Source: Pontederia crassipes (Eukaryota; Streptophyta; Magnoliopsida; Commelinales; Pontederiaceae). Taken from it: a stretch of DNA of 64,000 nt. The stretch spans positions 39,883,909-39,947,908 of the forward strand of contig CM060184.1 of assembly GCA_030549335.1 (NCBI GenBank), written 5' to 3'. The notes below the pieces were generated by a model that was not told where the DNA came from, did not search any database, and saw only the letters and a program-made list of their open reading frames with translations. The position numbers and the translations under genes are program-made. Positions 52,353 to 64,000 of this stretch are shown piece by piece; within the stretch, counting starts at the first letter, position 1, and each line of letters begins with the position of its first letter.

Positions 52353-54445
52353 TGTAACGACCTGAATTTTTAAAAAATAAATAAATAATATTTATCTTTA
52401 CTTAATGAATCTAAAAATTCTAATGTTAATATTCTGAAATTAATTAATTCCGAAATTGATAAAAATTATGGGAAAAGATGGTTAAAGAGATAAGAAAGAA
52501 TTTGAGAAAGATTAAATTTAATTGAATTGTTATGAAAGGAAATTAATTAATCTCGAATTTAATTAAATTTGAGATATTATGATGTGGTAAATTATTAATG
52601 GATGGTCAAGATTGATTTTAAAAGAGTACAAGGCTTAATAGAATTGATATAGCAAATCTGCATCTATAAATAGGCATTAAATGGTGGTTGGAAACCCCTT
52701 GTTCTGCCAAACAGAATTCTGCTCGCGAGCCCTCTTTTTTCTCTCGTTTGCATGTAAACCGAGGCACCTCCGAGAACGTGCGACGACTGGTTTCGAAGTC
52801 TGCACATAGGAGAAGAAGTTCCAGAGAAGAAATTACAGTTGGTTGTTCAGCCAACTTTAGGTACGTAGGAGGAATCCCTATGTAGTCGATTTTTCGCGAC
52901 ATGGAACCCTAATCCCTTATCCTTTGTACCAGGATTCTATTGATGTATTGTATGCATAGTTTGAATATCATAGTTTGAACCCTAATCGCGTCGGAATGCA
53001 CTTTTCCGTCGACGGTAGAACTCGGCCCGGGCTCTGCTGTGCCCAGCCCGGATCTGGTTGAATCCGGACCGAGTTGGAATCGGAACCGGATCGGGTTGTC
53101 CAACCCAGCCCGGGTTCCTGTTGACCCGACCCGAGTTCTAGCCTCGACTCGACTCGGATCGTGGCACGATGGATTTGGAAGTGAACCGGCCGACCCGGCC
53201 CGAGTTCACTGTACACCCGGTCCGAGTTTGCCCCTGGCCGAGGTGATATCGGTCATTTTCGAACACGATCCGGATTTCACCCGACGCGGGCCGGGTTCTG
53301 GGGTCAGAAAACGTAAAATTATGATATTTTAGCATAGATAATTGAATAGTTATTATAATTATTCCTAAATTGTGTTGTTAACAGATCTGACCTCATCAAA
53401 CTTTTATTAGATTTGATTTGAGATTATCTTCATCGTTACCATATCAGATCCTATTATCCATCATATTATTGATCCAGTAATTTTTCCTTGGTTGGGTCCT
53501 TGTCTAACCTAAAGTAAATTATTTAAGATAGGTCTTTAGGTTAAATAAGATAAATATGGAAACTGCTGGGTCTCCATGTTCTCTGATTGTCTCTAAGCTC
53601 CCTGGGCCATTATTGTTATAGTATTGTATGGGGCAGATAGTGTACCTAGAGATTTGAGACGTCATTCTTTAGGGAAGCTATGACTGTCCTGTGATGGCAA
53701 TGGTCCCCCGCCATCACGAATATATTGTTAGCGCTATTATTGGAGGGCGGCTTGCCGTGGTTTGATCTTCCACTGGCCTACATGAAAGAGACACGGAGTT
53801 TCCTATAATTGGTTGGGCGCTCCCTAATTTAATGGAATTGAATTGAATTGAATTGAATTGAATCGAATTGAAATTGAATCGAATTGAATTGAATTGAAAT
53901 TGAATAGATGCCATAGTGATCAGGCATAATTGCTAATTGCTAATTGATTGATTAATCCCTTGATCTCTTACCTGATCTCATCATTGATTTATAGTTTTAT
54001 TGATTATTGAGCTTTTTCATATTGTCATGTCCTGTGCTCTATTGATTATTGTTCATTATTGATTATTAATTTTTTAGCACTATTTATCGTTATGGTTAGA
54101 CTCTACGTACTAAGTATTTTTATACTCATGAATTTCTCCTGCATCTGGATTCATGCAGGTGAGATGATAGAATATGGTGATGCAGGTGGTTAGGCTCAGT
54201 GACAGAGATGTTGCACATGGTGTAGGATTTTGTCCTACTACATTATTGTATTAGCTTTTATATTCCGCATATTTAGCATGATGGAGTCATGGACGTTTTC
54301 AGCTCCTTGATATTATATTATTAGGCGATCTTATTTCCCCATTAATAGAGTTTATTTTACGCAAAAATTTACTTACATAGAATTGCGTAGCGCCTTTGGG
54401 ACGACTCTGAGCACGTGATAATCACGTGGGTCTCGGGGCGTTATA
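52353..54445 (+). repeat. 5' LTR of the chromovirus
   Basis: 2,093 bp, TGTAACGACC ... GGGGCGTTATA; the final base pair context is altered from TTACA. It has a TCTATAAATAG promoter box near 52670, a GC-rich zone with many CCCGG/CCGAGTT words (53010-53300) and an AATTG microsatellite near 53820-53900. Compared with the 3' LTR it lacks 75 bp at about 52824. Confidence 0.95.
53826..53906. repeat. (AATTG)n pentanucleotide microsatellite in the LTR
   Basis: About 80 bases of AATTG units with AATCG and AAATTG variants. The same repeat occurs, with different unit order, at 60558-60627 in the 3' LTR. Confidence 0.95.
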
Positions 54446-54448
54446 AAA

Positions 54449-54460
54449 GGTATCAGAGCC
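54449..54460 (+). other. Primer-binding site (initiator tRNA-Met complement)
   Basis: GGTATCAGAGCC lies just inside the 5' LTR. It matches the usual TGGTATCAGAGC site of plant Ty3/gypsy elements, with the first T changed. Confidence 0.9.
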
Positions 54461-54634
54461 TAAAAAGAGGCACTTCTTAGCTGTCTCTAATAGATAGAGT
54501 TGAGTCCATGTGCAACTGTCATGAACAACTACTGCAGCCATCAAGTAGGGTCAAGTAAGTATTGCATTATTATATGGATTATGGAGCTCACACTAATAGA
54601 ATTGTTATTGCTATTGTTATGTTAGAGCAGCTGC

Positions 54635-55690
54635 TATGGCCTTTCTGGATCATGTCCCACGGGCTCCTAGGAGTGGATCGCAACGGGCTCTCCAACAGGC
54701 CCAAGCCTCCCAAGCTAGTGAGCAGCAGATCCAAGGCCCTCAGGTCAATGGACATCAGGAGAAACAGTTGAGGTAGGGGTCTGTGCCTCATGGACCTCAT
54801 TCTGCACACACTTCATACTCTCACCCCGGGAGTTATGCATGGCAGCCTGCTCAGGATCGGAAGGATACGGTTGAAAGGGTCCTGAAGTTGCAGCCCCCTC
54901 AGTTTGACGGGAAGGGCGACTTTGAGGACGCGGAGAGCTAGATCAAGGAGATTGAGTATATCTTCCTCGAAATGGACTGCGGTGAGGACCGCAAACTGCT
55001 CTACGCCAATCGTAAGCTGAAGGGTGAAGTCAGAGAATGGTGGAATGCCGCTAAGCTGACCAAGTTCATAGGCCAAGATCATGTCACCTGGGAGGACTTC
55101 AAGAAGGCCTTCTGAAATAGATTCATCCCTGCCTATGAGAGGGGCAGGAGGCAAAAGGAATATCTCATGCTACAGCAGGGCAACCTGACAATTAAGCAGT
55201 ACCTGACCAAGTTCCTGAGCTTGGAAATGTACTCTACTCTGCAACAGACTGAATCGGATCGTGTGAAGCGCTGGATGGATGGCTTGAAGCCCAACCTCAA
55301 GGAAAGAGTTAAGGGAGGGAACTGTCAGACCATCCAATTTGCTGAAGAGTTCGCCATATATATGGAGGATGACGATCAGGCAGGAGCCCAATAGCAGCAC
55401 CAGACACTTGTAAATCAGCTGCAGCACCAGAATCGTAATAGGGATCGTAGACATGATGACAGACGTGACAATCGGCGTCTTAATGATCGAAATAGGGGCA
55501 GACCCTATCCCGAGAGGAGGGAACAGCAGAAGGCCTGTGACTTCTGCCATCGATTTCATCCCGGTGAGTGCTACTGGAAGACGGGCGCATGTCTAAACTG
55601 TGACAAGGTGGGCCACTTCGCCCGAGAGTGTAAGGAACCAAGGCGTGCTGCACCACCTCCTCAGCGTAATGACGGACCACCGAAGATGGT
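54635..55690 (+). pseudogene. Chromovirus gag, broken
   Basis: Capsid-like sequence (LKLQPPQFDGKGDFEDAES, WWNAAKLTKF, FKKAF-NRFIPAYERGRRQKE, MLQQGNLTIKQYLTKFLSL) is followed by a zinc knuckle CLNCDKVGHFAREC preceded by an extra Cys pair (CDFC). In-frame stops at W or Q positions (near 54772, 54942, 55114 and 55394) break it. The nucleocapsid would package the element's RNA. Confidence 0.93.
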
Positions 55691-58600
55691 GCAAGCTATT
55701 GAGGAGCTACACACTCTTAAAATTTATGGCGTTCATGCTAACATATTATTTGATTCAGGAGCTACACACTCTTTTATTTCGGAGCAATTTGCTCCACTAT
55801 TGAGTATGAAGCCACAAGCAACATGATTCCCACTCGACATCGGCACACCTTTGGGGTTCATTGTCACCCAGAAGTACATACCTCATGTGTCAGTCGAAGT
55901 GGACGGCAAGAACTTCTCGGCGGATCTAATTGTCATTCCGATCAGGGATTACAACGTCGAAGCTACTGAAGAAAGGATGCCGAGGATTCTTAGCAAGCGT
56001 AGTCAAGACGGACCGGGCTGAGATAGACCGAGATAGTATTGAAGTGGTGAAAGAATTTTCAGACATTTTTTCGGATGACGTTTCAAGACTACCACCATGA
56101 CGGGAGATCGACTTCCGCATCGACTTGGTGCCGGGTACTGCACCTATCTCAAAGGCACCGTATAGAATGGCTCCAGCAGAAATGCTGAAATTGAAGACCC
56201 AAATCCAAAAGTTGTTGGATAAGGGATTCATCCGACCGAGTGTCTCCCCATGGGACGCTCCGGTATTGTTCGTGAAGAAGAAGGACGGATTTATGCGACT
56301 GTGCATAGACTATCGGATGTTGAACAAGGTCACCATAAAGAACAAGTACCCTCTACCGAGAATTGATGACATGTTCGACCAATTGTCTTCGGCAAAGGTG
56401 TTCTCGAAGATCGACTTGAGAAATGGTTACCATCAGCTTAGGATAGCTGATGACGATGTGCCGAAGACAACATTCAGGACAAGATATGACCACTATGAGT
56501 TCTTGATGATGCCGTTCGGGCTGACCAATGCCCCGACAGCCTTTATAGATTTGATGAACCGGGTGTTCAGGCCATATCTGGACAAGTTTGTGATCGTATT
56601 CGTCGATGATATCTTGATTTATTCGTCGAGTCTGGAGGAACATGAGGAACATCTACGAGTTGTGCTACAGACTCTTCAAGAGCACAAGCTGTATGCCAAA
56701 TTTTTAAAGTGTGAATTTTGGCTGGAAGAGATCATGTTCCTTGGACATATCATCAGCAATGATGGGATATCAGTGGATCCTGCCAAAGTGGAAGCAGTTG
56801 CCAACTGGGAGCAACCAAAGAACGTATCGAAGATTAGAAGTTTCCTTGGACTGGTAGGATACTATCAGAGATTCATACAAGATTTCTCCAAAATTGCGTC
56901 GCCACTGACGAATCTCACAAAAAAAGGCGTCAAATATGAGTGGTCACAGAAGTGTGAAGACAATTTCCAGGAATTGAAGAAAAGATTGATGACGGAGCCT
57001 ATTCTGACCATACCTTCAGGCCAAGGAGGTTATGTGATATATAGCGACGCATGTGGCACCGGCTTGGGGTGCATCTTGATGCAGCATGGGAAGAACATCG
57101 CTTACACATCAAGGAAATTGAAGAAACACGAGAAGAACTAACCGACGCACGATCTCGAATTGACGGCGGTAGTCTTTGCCTTCAAGATTTGGAGGCACTA
57201 CCTCTATGGTGAAGAGTTCGAGATTTTCACAGATCACAAAAGCCTGAAGTACATCTTTTCTCAGCATGATCTGAACATGCGTCAGAGGAGATGGATAGAA
57301 TTCCTAAAAGATTATGAGTTTGCCATCAGCTACCACCCGGGAAAGACAAACTCGATCGCGGATGCACTGAGCAGGAAGTGGGTTGGATCACTCGCATGCC
57401 TAAGAGTGAGTCGCTGGAATATGATCGACTGTATCATACAGGTCAGCCCAGTGACCAGTGGTGATGGTGTATGGATTATGGCACACCTCGGTATGCAACC
57501 CGAATTGATGATAAAGATTGGGAAGCACAACATAATGACAATGATTACGACCACCTACTCAAGTTGTGCGAAAAGATTCCTGCCGACTTTTCAGTCTCAG
57601 ATGGAGTCGTCCGATATAGGGGACGTTTGTGGGTCCCTGACTATGATGGATTAAGGAGACATGTGCTTGATGAATGCCAGAAATCGGAATTCGCCATTCA
57701 TCACGGAAGTACAAAAATGTATAAAGATTTGCAACGGACCTTCTGGTGGAATAACATGAAGAAGGACATAGCGGAGTACGTTGCAAAGTGCATAGTATGT
57801 CAGCAAGTGAAGGTTGAGCATCAAAGGCCATATGGAATACTGTAGGAGCTTGGAATTCCACAATGGAAAATGGAAAAGATAACGATGGACTTTGTTACAG
57901 GGCTTCCAAGAACACAGCAGGGCCACGATGCGATATGGATAGTGGTGGACCGATTTAGCAAAGCGGCCCACTTCATTCCCATCAAATGGAAGCAATCCGT
58001 CGAAAGCCTGATGGACATTATATTAAGGAGGTTATCCGACTACATGGAGTGTCAGTCTCCATTGTGTTGGATAAAGATCTACGATTTACGGCCAAATTTT
58101 GGCGGAGCATCCAGAGTGCCTTTGGAACGAAATTGAACTTTAGCACAGCGTTCCATCCTCAGACAGACGGACAGTCTGAGCGCACCATACAAACATTGAA
58201 AGATATGCTCCGAGCATGTGCATTGGACTGGAGTGGCAGTTGGGACACTCACCTCCCACTCATTGAATTTGCATATAATAACAGCCACCACTCCAGTATT
58301 AGCATGACACCCTTTGCAGCCATGTATGGAAGACCACACCGCTCCCCTATCTGTTAGAGTGAGGTAAGAGGTCGACAATTCTTGTCAGAGGAAATATTGA
58401 AGTAAACCATGGAGGATGCTGAAAAGGTTCGCCTCATTAGAGAAATATTGAAAGCAACATTCACCAGACAGAAGACATACGCTGACAAGAAATGAAGAGA
58501 ACAGATCTTCAAGGTTGGAGATCGTGTGATGCTGAAAGTCTCCCCGATGAAGGGAGTAATGAGATTCAGCAAGAAGGGAAAGCTGAGCCCTAGGTATGTT

Positions 58601-58933
58601 GGTCCATTCGAGATACTTGCACTGATTGGAGATACAGCCTGTAGGTTGGCACTACCGCCATCATATGGACACGTGCATAATGTCTTCCACGTGTCGTTGT
58701 CGCGCAAGTATCAACATGATGATGCTAATATAGTGAATATGGAAGAACCAAACTTGAATGTGGACCTAACATATGCAGAACAACCTATAGAGATATTGGA
58801 GTACCAGACTAAGCATCTGAAGAATAAGATGGTACCTATGGTGAAAGTGGCATGGACACATCATAGAGATGAAGATGCTACATGGGAACTGGAAGATGAA
58901 ATGATGAAGGATTTTCCAGAATTGTTTAAATAG
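55691..58933 (+). pseudogene. Chromovirus pol (PR-RT-RNaseH-INT-chromodomain), broken
   Basis: Protease has the active site LFDSGATHSFIS (about 55750). Reverse transcriptase (56125-56900) carries [24 protein letters not shown] and the catalytic [10 protein letters not shown]. RNase H follows with [12 protein letters not shown] and [11 protein letters not shown]. Integrase has the HHCC finger (HHGSTKMYKDL ... CIVCQQVK), then the DDE core (MDFVTGLP; LDKDLRFTAKFW; TDGQSERTIQTLKD). The C-terminus ends with a chromodomain-like stretch ([20 protein letters not shown]). Stops near 55826, 56021, 57139, 57843, 58356 and 58494 and a frameshift near 58030 disable it. Domain order is the Ty3/gypsy norm. 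Confidence 0.95.
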
Positions 58934-58979
58934 ATTGATGTAATTTCCCTTAAGCAAATTCGAGAACGAATTTATTTTT

Positions 58980-58990
58980 AAGGAGGTTAT
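58980..58990 (+). other. Polypurine tract of the chromovirus
   Basis: AAGGAGG lies a few bases before the 3' LTR. This is the site that would prime plus-strand DNA synthesis. Confidence 0.7.
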
Positions 58991-58992
58991 GA

Positions 58993-61168
58993 TGTAACGA
59001 CCTGGATTTTCAGGAAATAGATAGATGATATTTATCTTTATTTAAAGAATTTGAAAATCGCAATGTTAATATTCTGGAATTAATTAATTCTGAAATTGAT
59101 AGAAATTATGGGAAAAGATGGTTAAAGAGATAAGAAGGAATTTGAAAAAGATTGGATTTAATTGAGTTGTTATGAAAGGAAATTAATTAATCTCGGATTT
59201 AATTAAATTTAAGATATTATGATGTGGTAAATCATTAATGGATGACCAAGATTTATTTTAAAAGAGTTCAAGGCCTAATAGAATTGATATAGCAAATCTG
59301 CATCTATAAATAGGCATTAAAGGGTGGCTGGAAACTCCTTGTTCTACCAAACAGAATTCTGCCCACGAGCCCTCTTTTTTTCTCGTTTGCACGCAAACTG
59401 AGGCACCCCGAGAACGTGCGGTGGTTGGTTTCAAAGCCTGCACATAGGAGAAGAAGTTCCAGGTGGTGGCCGCAAATTTCGGAGCGAAGACAGAGAGCAA
59501 TAGCCGGCCAAAGTTCGGCGTTCGTGCAGATTTTTAGAGAAGGAATTACAGTTGGTTATTCAGCCAACTTTAGGTACGTAGGGGGAATCCCTATGTCATC
59601 GGTTTTCCGCGACATGGAACCCTAATTCCTTCTCCTTTGTACCAGGATTCTATTGATGTATTGTATGCATAGTTTCAATATCGTAGGGCAAGGTTATGAT
59701 GGTCGGAAAGTCACGTCGAAATGCACTTTTCCATCGGCGGTAGAACCCGGCCCAGGTTTTGCTGTTCCAGGCTCGGATCTGGTTGAATCCGGACTGAGTT
59801 GGAATCAGAACCGGACCGGGTTGTCCAACCCGGGCCGGGTTCCTGTTGACTCGACCCGAGTTATGGCCTCGGCTCGACTCGGATCGTGGCACGATGGATT
59901 TGGAAGTGAACCGGCCGACCCGGCCCGAGTTCACTGTACACCCGGCCCGGGTTTGCCCTAGCCGATGTGATATCGATCATTTTCGAACATGGCCCGGGTT
60001 TCACCCGACGCGGGCCGGGTTCTGGGGACAAAAAATATAAAATTGTGATATTTTAGCATAGATAATTGAATAGTTATTATAATTATTCCTAAATTATGTT
60101 GTTAACAGATCTGACCTCATCAAACTTTTATTACATTTGATTTGAGATTATCCTCATCGTTACCATATCAGATCCTATTATCCATCATATTATTGATCCA
60201 ATAGTTTTTCCCTGATTGAGTCATTGTCTAACCTAAAGTAAATTGTTAAAGATATGTCTTTAGGTTAAACAAGATAAAAGATGGAAACTGCTGGGTCTCC
60301 ATGTTCTCCGATTGTCTGTAAGCCCCCTGGGCCATTATTGTTATAGTATTGTATGGGGCAGATAGTGTACCTAGAGGTTTGAGACGTCATCCTTTAGGGA
60401 AGCTATGGCTGTCCTGTGATGGTCATGATCCCCCGCCATCACGAATATATTGCTAGCGCTATTATTGGAGAGCGGCTTGCTATGGTTTGATCTCCCACTG
60501 GCCTACATGAAAGAGACATGAAGTTTCCCATAATTGGTTGAGCGCTCCCTAATTTAATGAAATTGAATTGAATTGAATTGAATCGAATTGAAATTGAATA
60601 GAATTGAATTGAAATTGAAATTGAATAGATGCCATAGTGATCAGGCATAATTGCTAATTGCTAATTGATTGATTGATCCCTTGATCTCTTACCTAATCTC
60701 ATCATTGATTTATAGTTTTTATTGATTATTGAGCTTTTTAATATTGTCATGTCCTGTGCTCTATTGATTATTGTTCATTATTGATTATTAATTTTTTAGC
60801 ACTATTTATCGTTATGGTTAGACCCTACGTACTGAGTATTTTTATACTCATGAGTTTTCCCCTGCATATGGATTCATGCAGGCGAGATGATAGAAGATGG
60901 TGATGCAGGTGGTCAGGCTCAGTGACAGAGATGTTGCACATGGTGTAGGATTTAGTCATACTAGATTATTGTATTAGATTTTATATTCCGCATATTTAGT
61001 ATGATGGAGTCATGGACGTTTCCAGCTCCTTGATATTATATTGTTAGGCGATCTTATTTCCGCATTAATAGAGTTTATTTTCCGCAAAAATTTACTTACA
61101 TAGAATTGCGTAGCGCCTTTGGGACGACTCTGAGCACGTGATAGTCACGTGGGTCTCGGGGCATTACA
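58993..61168 (+). repeat. 3' LTR of the chromovirus
   Basis: 2,176 bp, TGTAACGACC ... GGGGCATTACA. It has many single-base differences from the 5' LTR and 75 additional bases (59463-59537), so the insertion is not recent. Confidence 0.95.
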
Positions 61169-61610
61169 TATGTCATCATTGTAGTTGTCTTTGTTTACTT
61201 GTAACATCGATTAAATTAACCGGTTTAATCTTATAAGTAGGTGTAGTGTCACCCTCCATTGTGTCCCAGTTAATTGTAATCATCCTTTTCATTTGAATAG
61301 AAAAATCTCTTTCCTCTTTCATCTTCCATCTCCTTCCTTCTTCTTCATCTCTGTTTCTTCCTCCAGCGATTCGATCTAAACTCCGACCAACGTATAACAA
61401 TTAAATAAAAAATTGGCCCACACATGAGGGGGAGGATTAAGAATATAAAATACTTTTTCTAAGGACTTAAATTTTTAAGAAAATTGATCGACACATCAAT
61501 TTCAGCAGAATCACAATTAAATCGATCCGATCGGATCAAAACATTTTTTTAAAAAATAATATTATATATAATAATTTTAAAGATATAATATATAAATATG
61601 GGTTCAATTT

Positions 61611-61750
61611 TGGTGTTCCCTACCTCATCTTGTTCCCTATTTTTTATATCATATGTTTTCATTCAATAATTTATGATTGAATATCTCAAATAGTTATCAC
61701 TGTTGGATGAAGATATGATGGTGGAGATGATAGGGAGGTAGGAACACTTA
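61611..61750. mobile_element. Small TIR element (~140 bp MITE-like)
   Basis: The left end GGTGTTCCCTACCTCATC pairs with the inverted right end (AAGTGTTCCTACCTCCC on the minus strand). The interior is non-coding. A target duplication is not evident in the AT-rich flanks, so the superfamily is unknown. Confidence 0.5.
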
Positions 61751-61774
61751 AAATTTTTTCCTATAGTATTAATA

Positions 61775-61985
61775 GTCTACTAATAATAAAAATATTAATA
61801 AAATATAATTTTATTTATTTAAAGTTTTAGTGATGATAAATTAAAATATTCTACATATAAATATTAATAGGTTATCATCAATGATAACCTATTAATATTT
61901 ATATGTTGACAATTTCAATTTATTATTATTATAATTTTACATAAATAAAATTATACTATATTAATATTTTATCATTAGTAATGTT
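61775..61985. repeat. AT-rich long palindrome (hairpin-forming, foldback MITE-like)
   Basis: The core is a perfect 26-bp inverted repeat (61853-61878 and 61881-61906) around a 2-bp centre. Similarity of the arms continues at roughly 80% to about 105 bases on each side. A transcript would fold into one long hairpin. Confidence 0.85.
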
Positions 61986-62589
61986 TCCATTGGGACGCTG
62001 AGTGGAGAGAATTCAGGTGGGAAGAGGTGTTGATCCAATGATGCATGGAAGTGAAGTATGGAACTTGCATTCCACTTGAGGAACAAGAGAGAGTTCAGCT
62101 CTTGCCATGCTTTTTTCTTATTGCCACCACAGAAAGGATAAATATGATTAATTTGTGTGTGTCAGCCTAATTATCGTATATGAGACTTCCAACAGAATTA
62201 TTATGCATACAACAAATTTCGAACTTGAAATCTCTTTAAATGGGGACAAACTATTTACCACTAGACCCAATCATTTTGTGTTGCCTCAGATCGCATATTC
62301 GATTATGACAAATGATATTCCCAGCTAGAATATTTTACACACGAAAAATTTCGAACTCAAGACATCCTAAGTGAAGCAAGTTGGTTACATTTAATCCGGT
62401 AAATTGTATGAATCGTCCACTAACTTATGATCAATATCTCAAGGGTCTTATAATTAGAGTATTCTTGAATTTATTTTCATGCAAGCTTATTCCTCTTGAC
62501 CGCAATAGTCAGTTCCTTGATTATGCCGCTAACATGGCACAAGAAAAATAATCAAATAATATTATAAATTAATAAAAAATAAATAAAAA
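61986..62589. other. Intergenic DNA, nothing recognised
   Basis: AT-rich sequence with no coding signature, no inverted ends and no RNA gene that I can see. Confidence 0.5.
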
Positions 62590-63030
62590 AACTGAGGGCA
62601 TGCCTCCCTTTCTCTCTCATACACGTCGACAGGAAGCATCAACCCCCATATGCAACTCACCGCTGGCACGCTATAGAGGGGGACCAATGCCCCCTTTCTC
62701 TCTCATGCACACCGGTGATCGACGCACGATAGAAGGGGAGCTTTGCTCCCCGTGCGAGCTTGCCGGCATGCGACAAGCTCGTACAGGGGGGCCGATGTCC
62801 CCTTTGCAGCACGCTGACGAGCAGAGGGGAGCCGACCCCCACTTTCTCCTTCGTCGGTGCCATGTGTGAGGGAGAAAAGAGTGCCCCGACCCCCCTTTTC
62901 TCTTTCGTCAGCGCAACGCACGAGGGAGAAAAGGGGGGGGGGGGGATTTACACAGAGCCAACGCCCTACTCCGATCTGGCGAGGGGAGGCAGTAGTGACG
63001 TAGGCAGAAAATATTTTAGGGGGGCCAATA
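62590..63030. repeat. GC-rich degenerate repeat block
   Basis: Repeated phrases of the form GGGG-CCGATG-CCCC followed by TTTCTCTCTC(AT/GT)GC recur about every 60-80 bases. A run of 14 G's occurs near 62932. ORFs here are by-products of low stop frequency. The phrase style resembles the block at 13640-13900. Confidence 0.55.
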
Positions 63031-64000
63031 TACACTAGGGGTGGAAAGTGGTTTAGGTTGGGTCGATTTTTTAGTTGAAAAAATCACCCATTACTTTTTG
63101 GTTGATTTTTTAAATTACAAAAACCAACCTAAAACTTTTTATAAAAATGAAAAGTCATCTCGATTTTGTCGGGTGATTTTTTTTACCTCTATTTTAGTGA
63201 AATAATATTTTGAAAAATATATAATAAATTATTATTAATATCAACTTATTTAATTTTATAACTAAACATAGGATATATTATTAGAACTATTGAGCTAGAG
63301 TTTTATAATGTGATTTGAACATATTAAACTATATAAAAACTATTATACCAATAATAAAAAATAATTAGTTATAAATTAATTATTTAAATATAAATAATAA
63401 ATAAAAAATGGACTCCATGGACCCCTACGAGTTTTTCGAGTGGGGCCCTGATTTAAGCGGATTAGTTTTGCTCTATTAAAAAACTATCCTAAATCGAATT
63501 CGGTCTTTTAATTTTTAGTTTTTCGATTTTGTTTTTTGGGTTGGATAAGTTTTTCGAGTTGGTCGAATTTTTCTTACACTACTAACATACACCATAAAAT
63601 ATATAATTAAAACTATAAATAAAATAAATTAAAAGTTAATTATTTTTAACTTAATAAATAAAAATATTACTAAAAAATACCAAAGAAAAGAAGGATAAAA
63701 GAAAGTATAATAAAAAATAGCAACAAAAGAAATGCAACTCTAAAAAAATGAGTTTTTCAACTTAATGTCTTTGGTCCCATGTTTTTCAAATTTTATTTAG
63801 TGTATTTAATATATAATTAATTTGATTAATATATTCAATTTACTCCTAACACCCAATAAATAAAATGTAAAAATGAGAAAGACCTAAACCTTACAACCTG
63901 TCACTTACCAATAAATCAATTTTGATTTTTTAAAATATTAAGGGGCCAAGCTATATATTAGTTTAATATTACAAGTTTATAATAACATAAGATCGATGAC
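63031..64000. other. AT-rich intergenic DNA with dispersed-repeat words
   Basis: Two stretches (63030-63180 and 63460-63570) share words such as GGTTGGGT, TCGATTTTTTAGTT and GGGTTGG in similar order, as in an old repeated element. No gene is recognised. Confidence 0.4.

Larger units (their letters stand above)
52353..61168 (+). mobile_element. Ty3/gypsy chromovirus (Tekay/Del-like), complete structure, inactivated
   Basis: An 8.8-kb LTR retrotransposon: 5' LTR 52353-54445, primer-binding site 54449-54460, gag-pol 54635-58933, polypurine tract about 58980-58990, 3' LTR 58993-61168. The flanks tacgt (52348-52352) and tatgt (61169-61173) form a 5-bp duplication with one C-to-T change. LTRs above 2 kb, domain order PR-RT-RH-INT and a C-terminal chromodomain-like segment point to the Tekay clade. 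Many stops and frameshifts make it non-autonomous. Confidence 0.95.
52285..61399 (+). mobile_element. Copia-like LTR split by the chromovirus insertion
   Basis: The sequence on both sides of the Ty3/gypsy element joins into one LTR-like block: 52285-52352 starts TGTTAGAGATTAGATC, and 61169-61399 ends CGACCAACGTATAACA. Together they are about 295 bp with TG...CA ends, a TATA-like CTTATAAGTAG box near 61231 and a TC-rich leader-like stretch, all usual for short Ty1/copia LTRs. Right after it, CACATGAGGGGGAGGATTAA looks like a polypurine tract and LTR start of the same class. No matching target duplication was found. Confidence 0.45.

Noticed and set aside
54449..54460. tRNA-like sequence
   Set aside because: Only the 12-base primer-binding site is present; no cloverleaf follows. 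It is part of the retrotransposon.
61176..61400. 74-codon minus-strand ORF
   Set aside because: It lies in the copia-like LTR remnant and shows no family motif.

Overview
This is nuclear DNA of a flowering plant. The genes have many GT-AG introns, the families are plant-specific (a plastid phosphate translocator and a DUF26 receptor kinase), and the rest is dense with plant transposons. Strongly GC-rich first exons followed by AT-rich later exons suggest a monocot, but the species cannot be named from the sequence. All four host genes lie on the minus strand in the left 37 kb.

Left part (1-11.2 kb): the first seven exons of a plastid phosphoenolpyruvate/phosphate translocator, whose 3' end runs off the window, and a complete five-exon gene for a PX-domain protein with a Rubicon-like (DUF4206) zinc region. 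From 11.2 to 18.2 kb there is no host gene. It holds a large foldback element with a 10-bp target duplication, a second possible TIR element, and a probable 2.4-kb solo LTR.

Middle (18.3-37.7 kb): a 13-exon gene for a large secreted-then-membrane protein with Ig-like repeats and a TRP-like multi-pass C-terminus. Its introns carry a 3.16-kb RTE LINE with a 15-bp target duplication and an internally deleted 183-bp derivative of the same family with its own 13-bp duplication. A 0.2-kb (TG)n(AG)n microsatellite lies upstream of it. Next is a seven-exon cysteine-rich receptor-like kinase gene.

Right part (38-64 kb) is transposon territory: a solo LTR containing a Tourist-type MITE; a decayed patatin-like gene fragment; a 6.2-kb Mutator-like element (MULE) with ~550-bp terminal inverted repeats, holding a broken FAR1-type transposase, a captured host exon with a possible plastid transit peptide, and an intact-looking GRF zinc-finger gene; a second TIR element directly beside it; and a complete 8.8-kb Ty3/gypsy chromovirus (Tekay/Del type), inactivated by stops and frameshifts, inserted into an older copia-like LTR. 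The last 2.6 kb hold small palindromic elements and GC-rich repeats.

The most unusual pattern is that several TIR elements (11.6, 13.2, 42.5 and 48.8 kb) sit next to or inside TA-type microsatellites. Two or three of them share a terminal motif of the form GAG..ATATTAGGGTGC, which suggests a MULE group that targets, or carries along, TA repeats.
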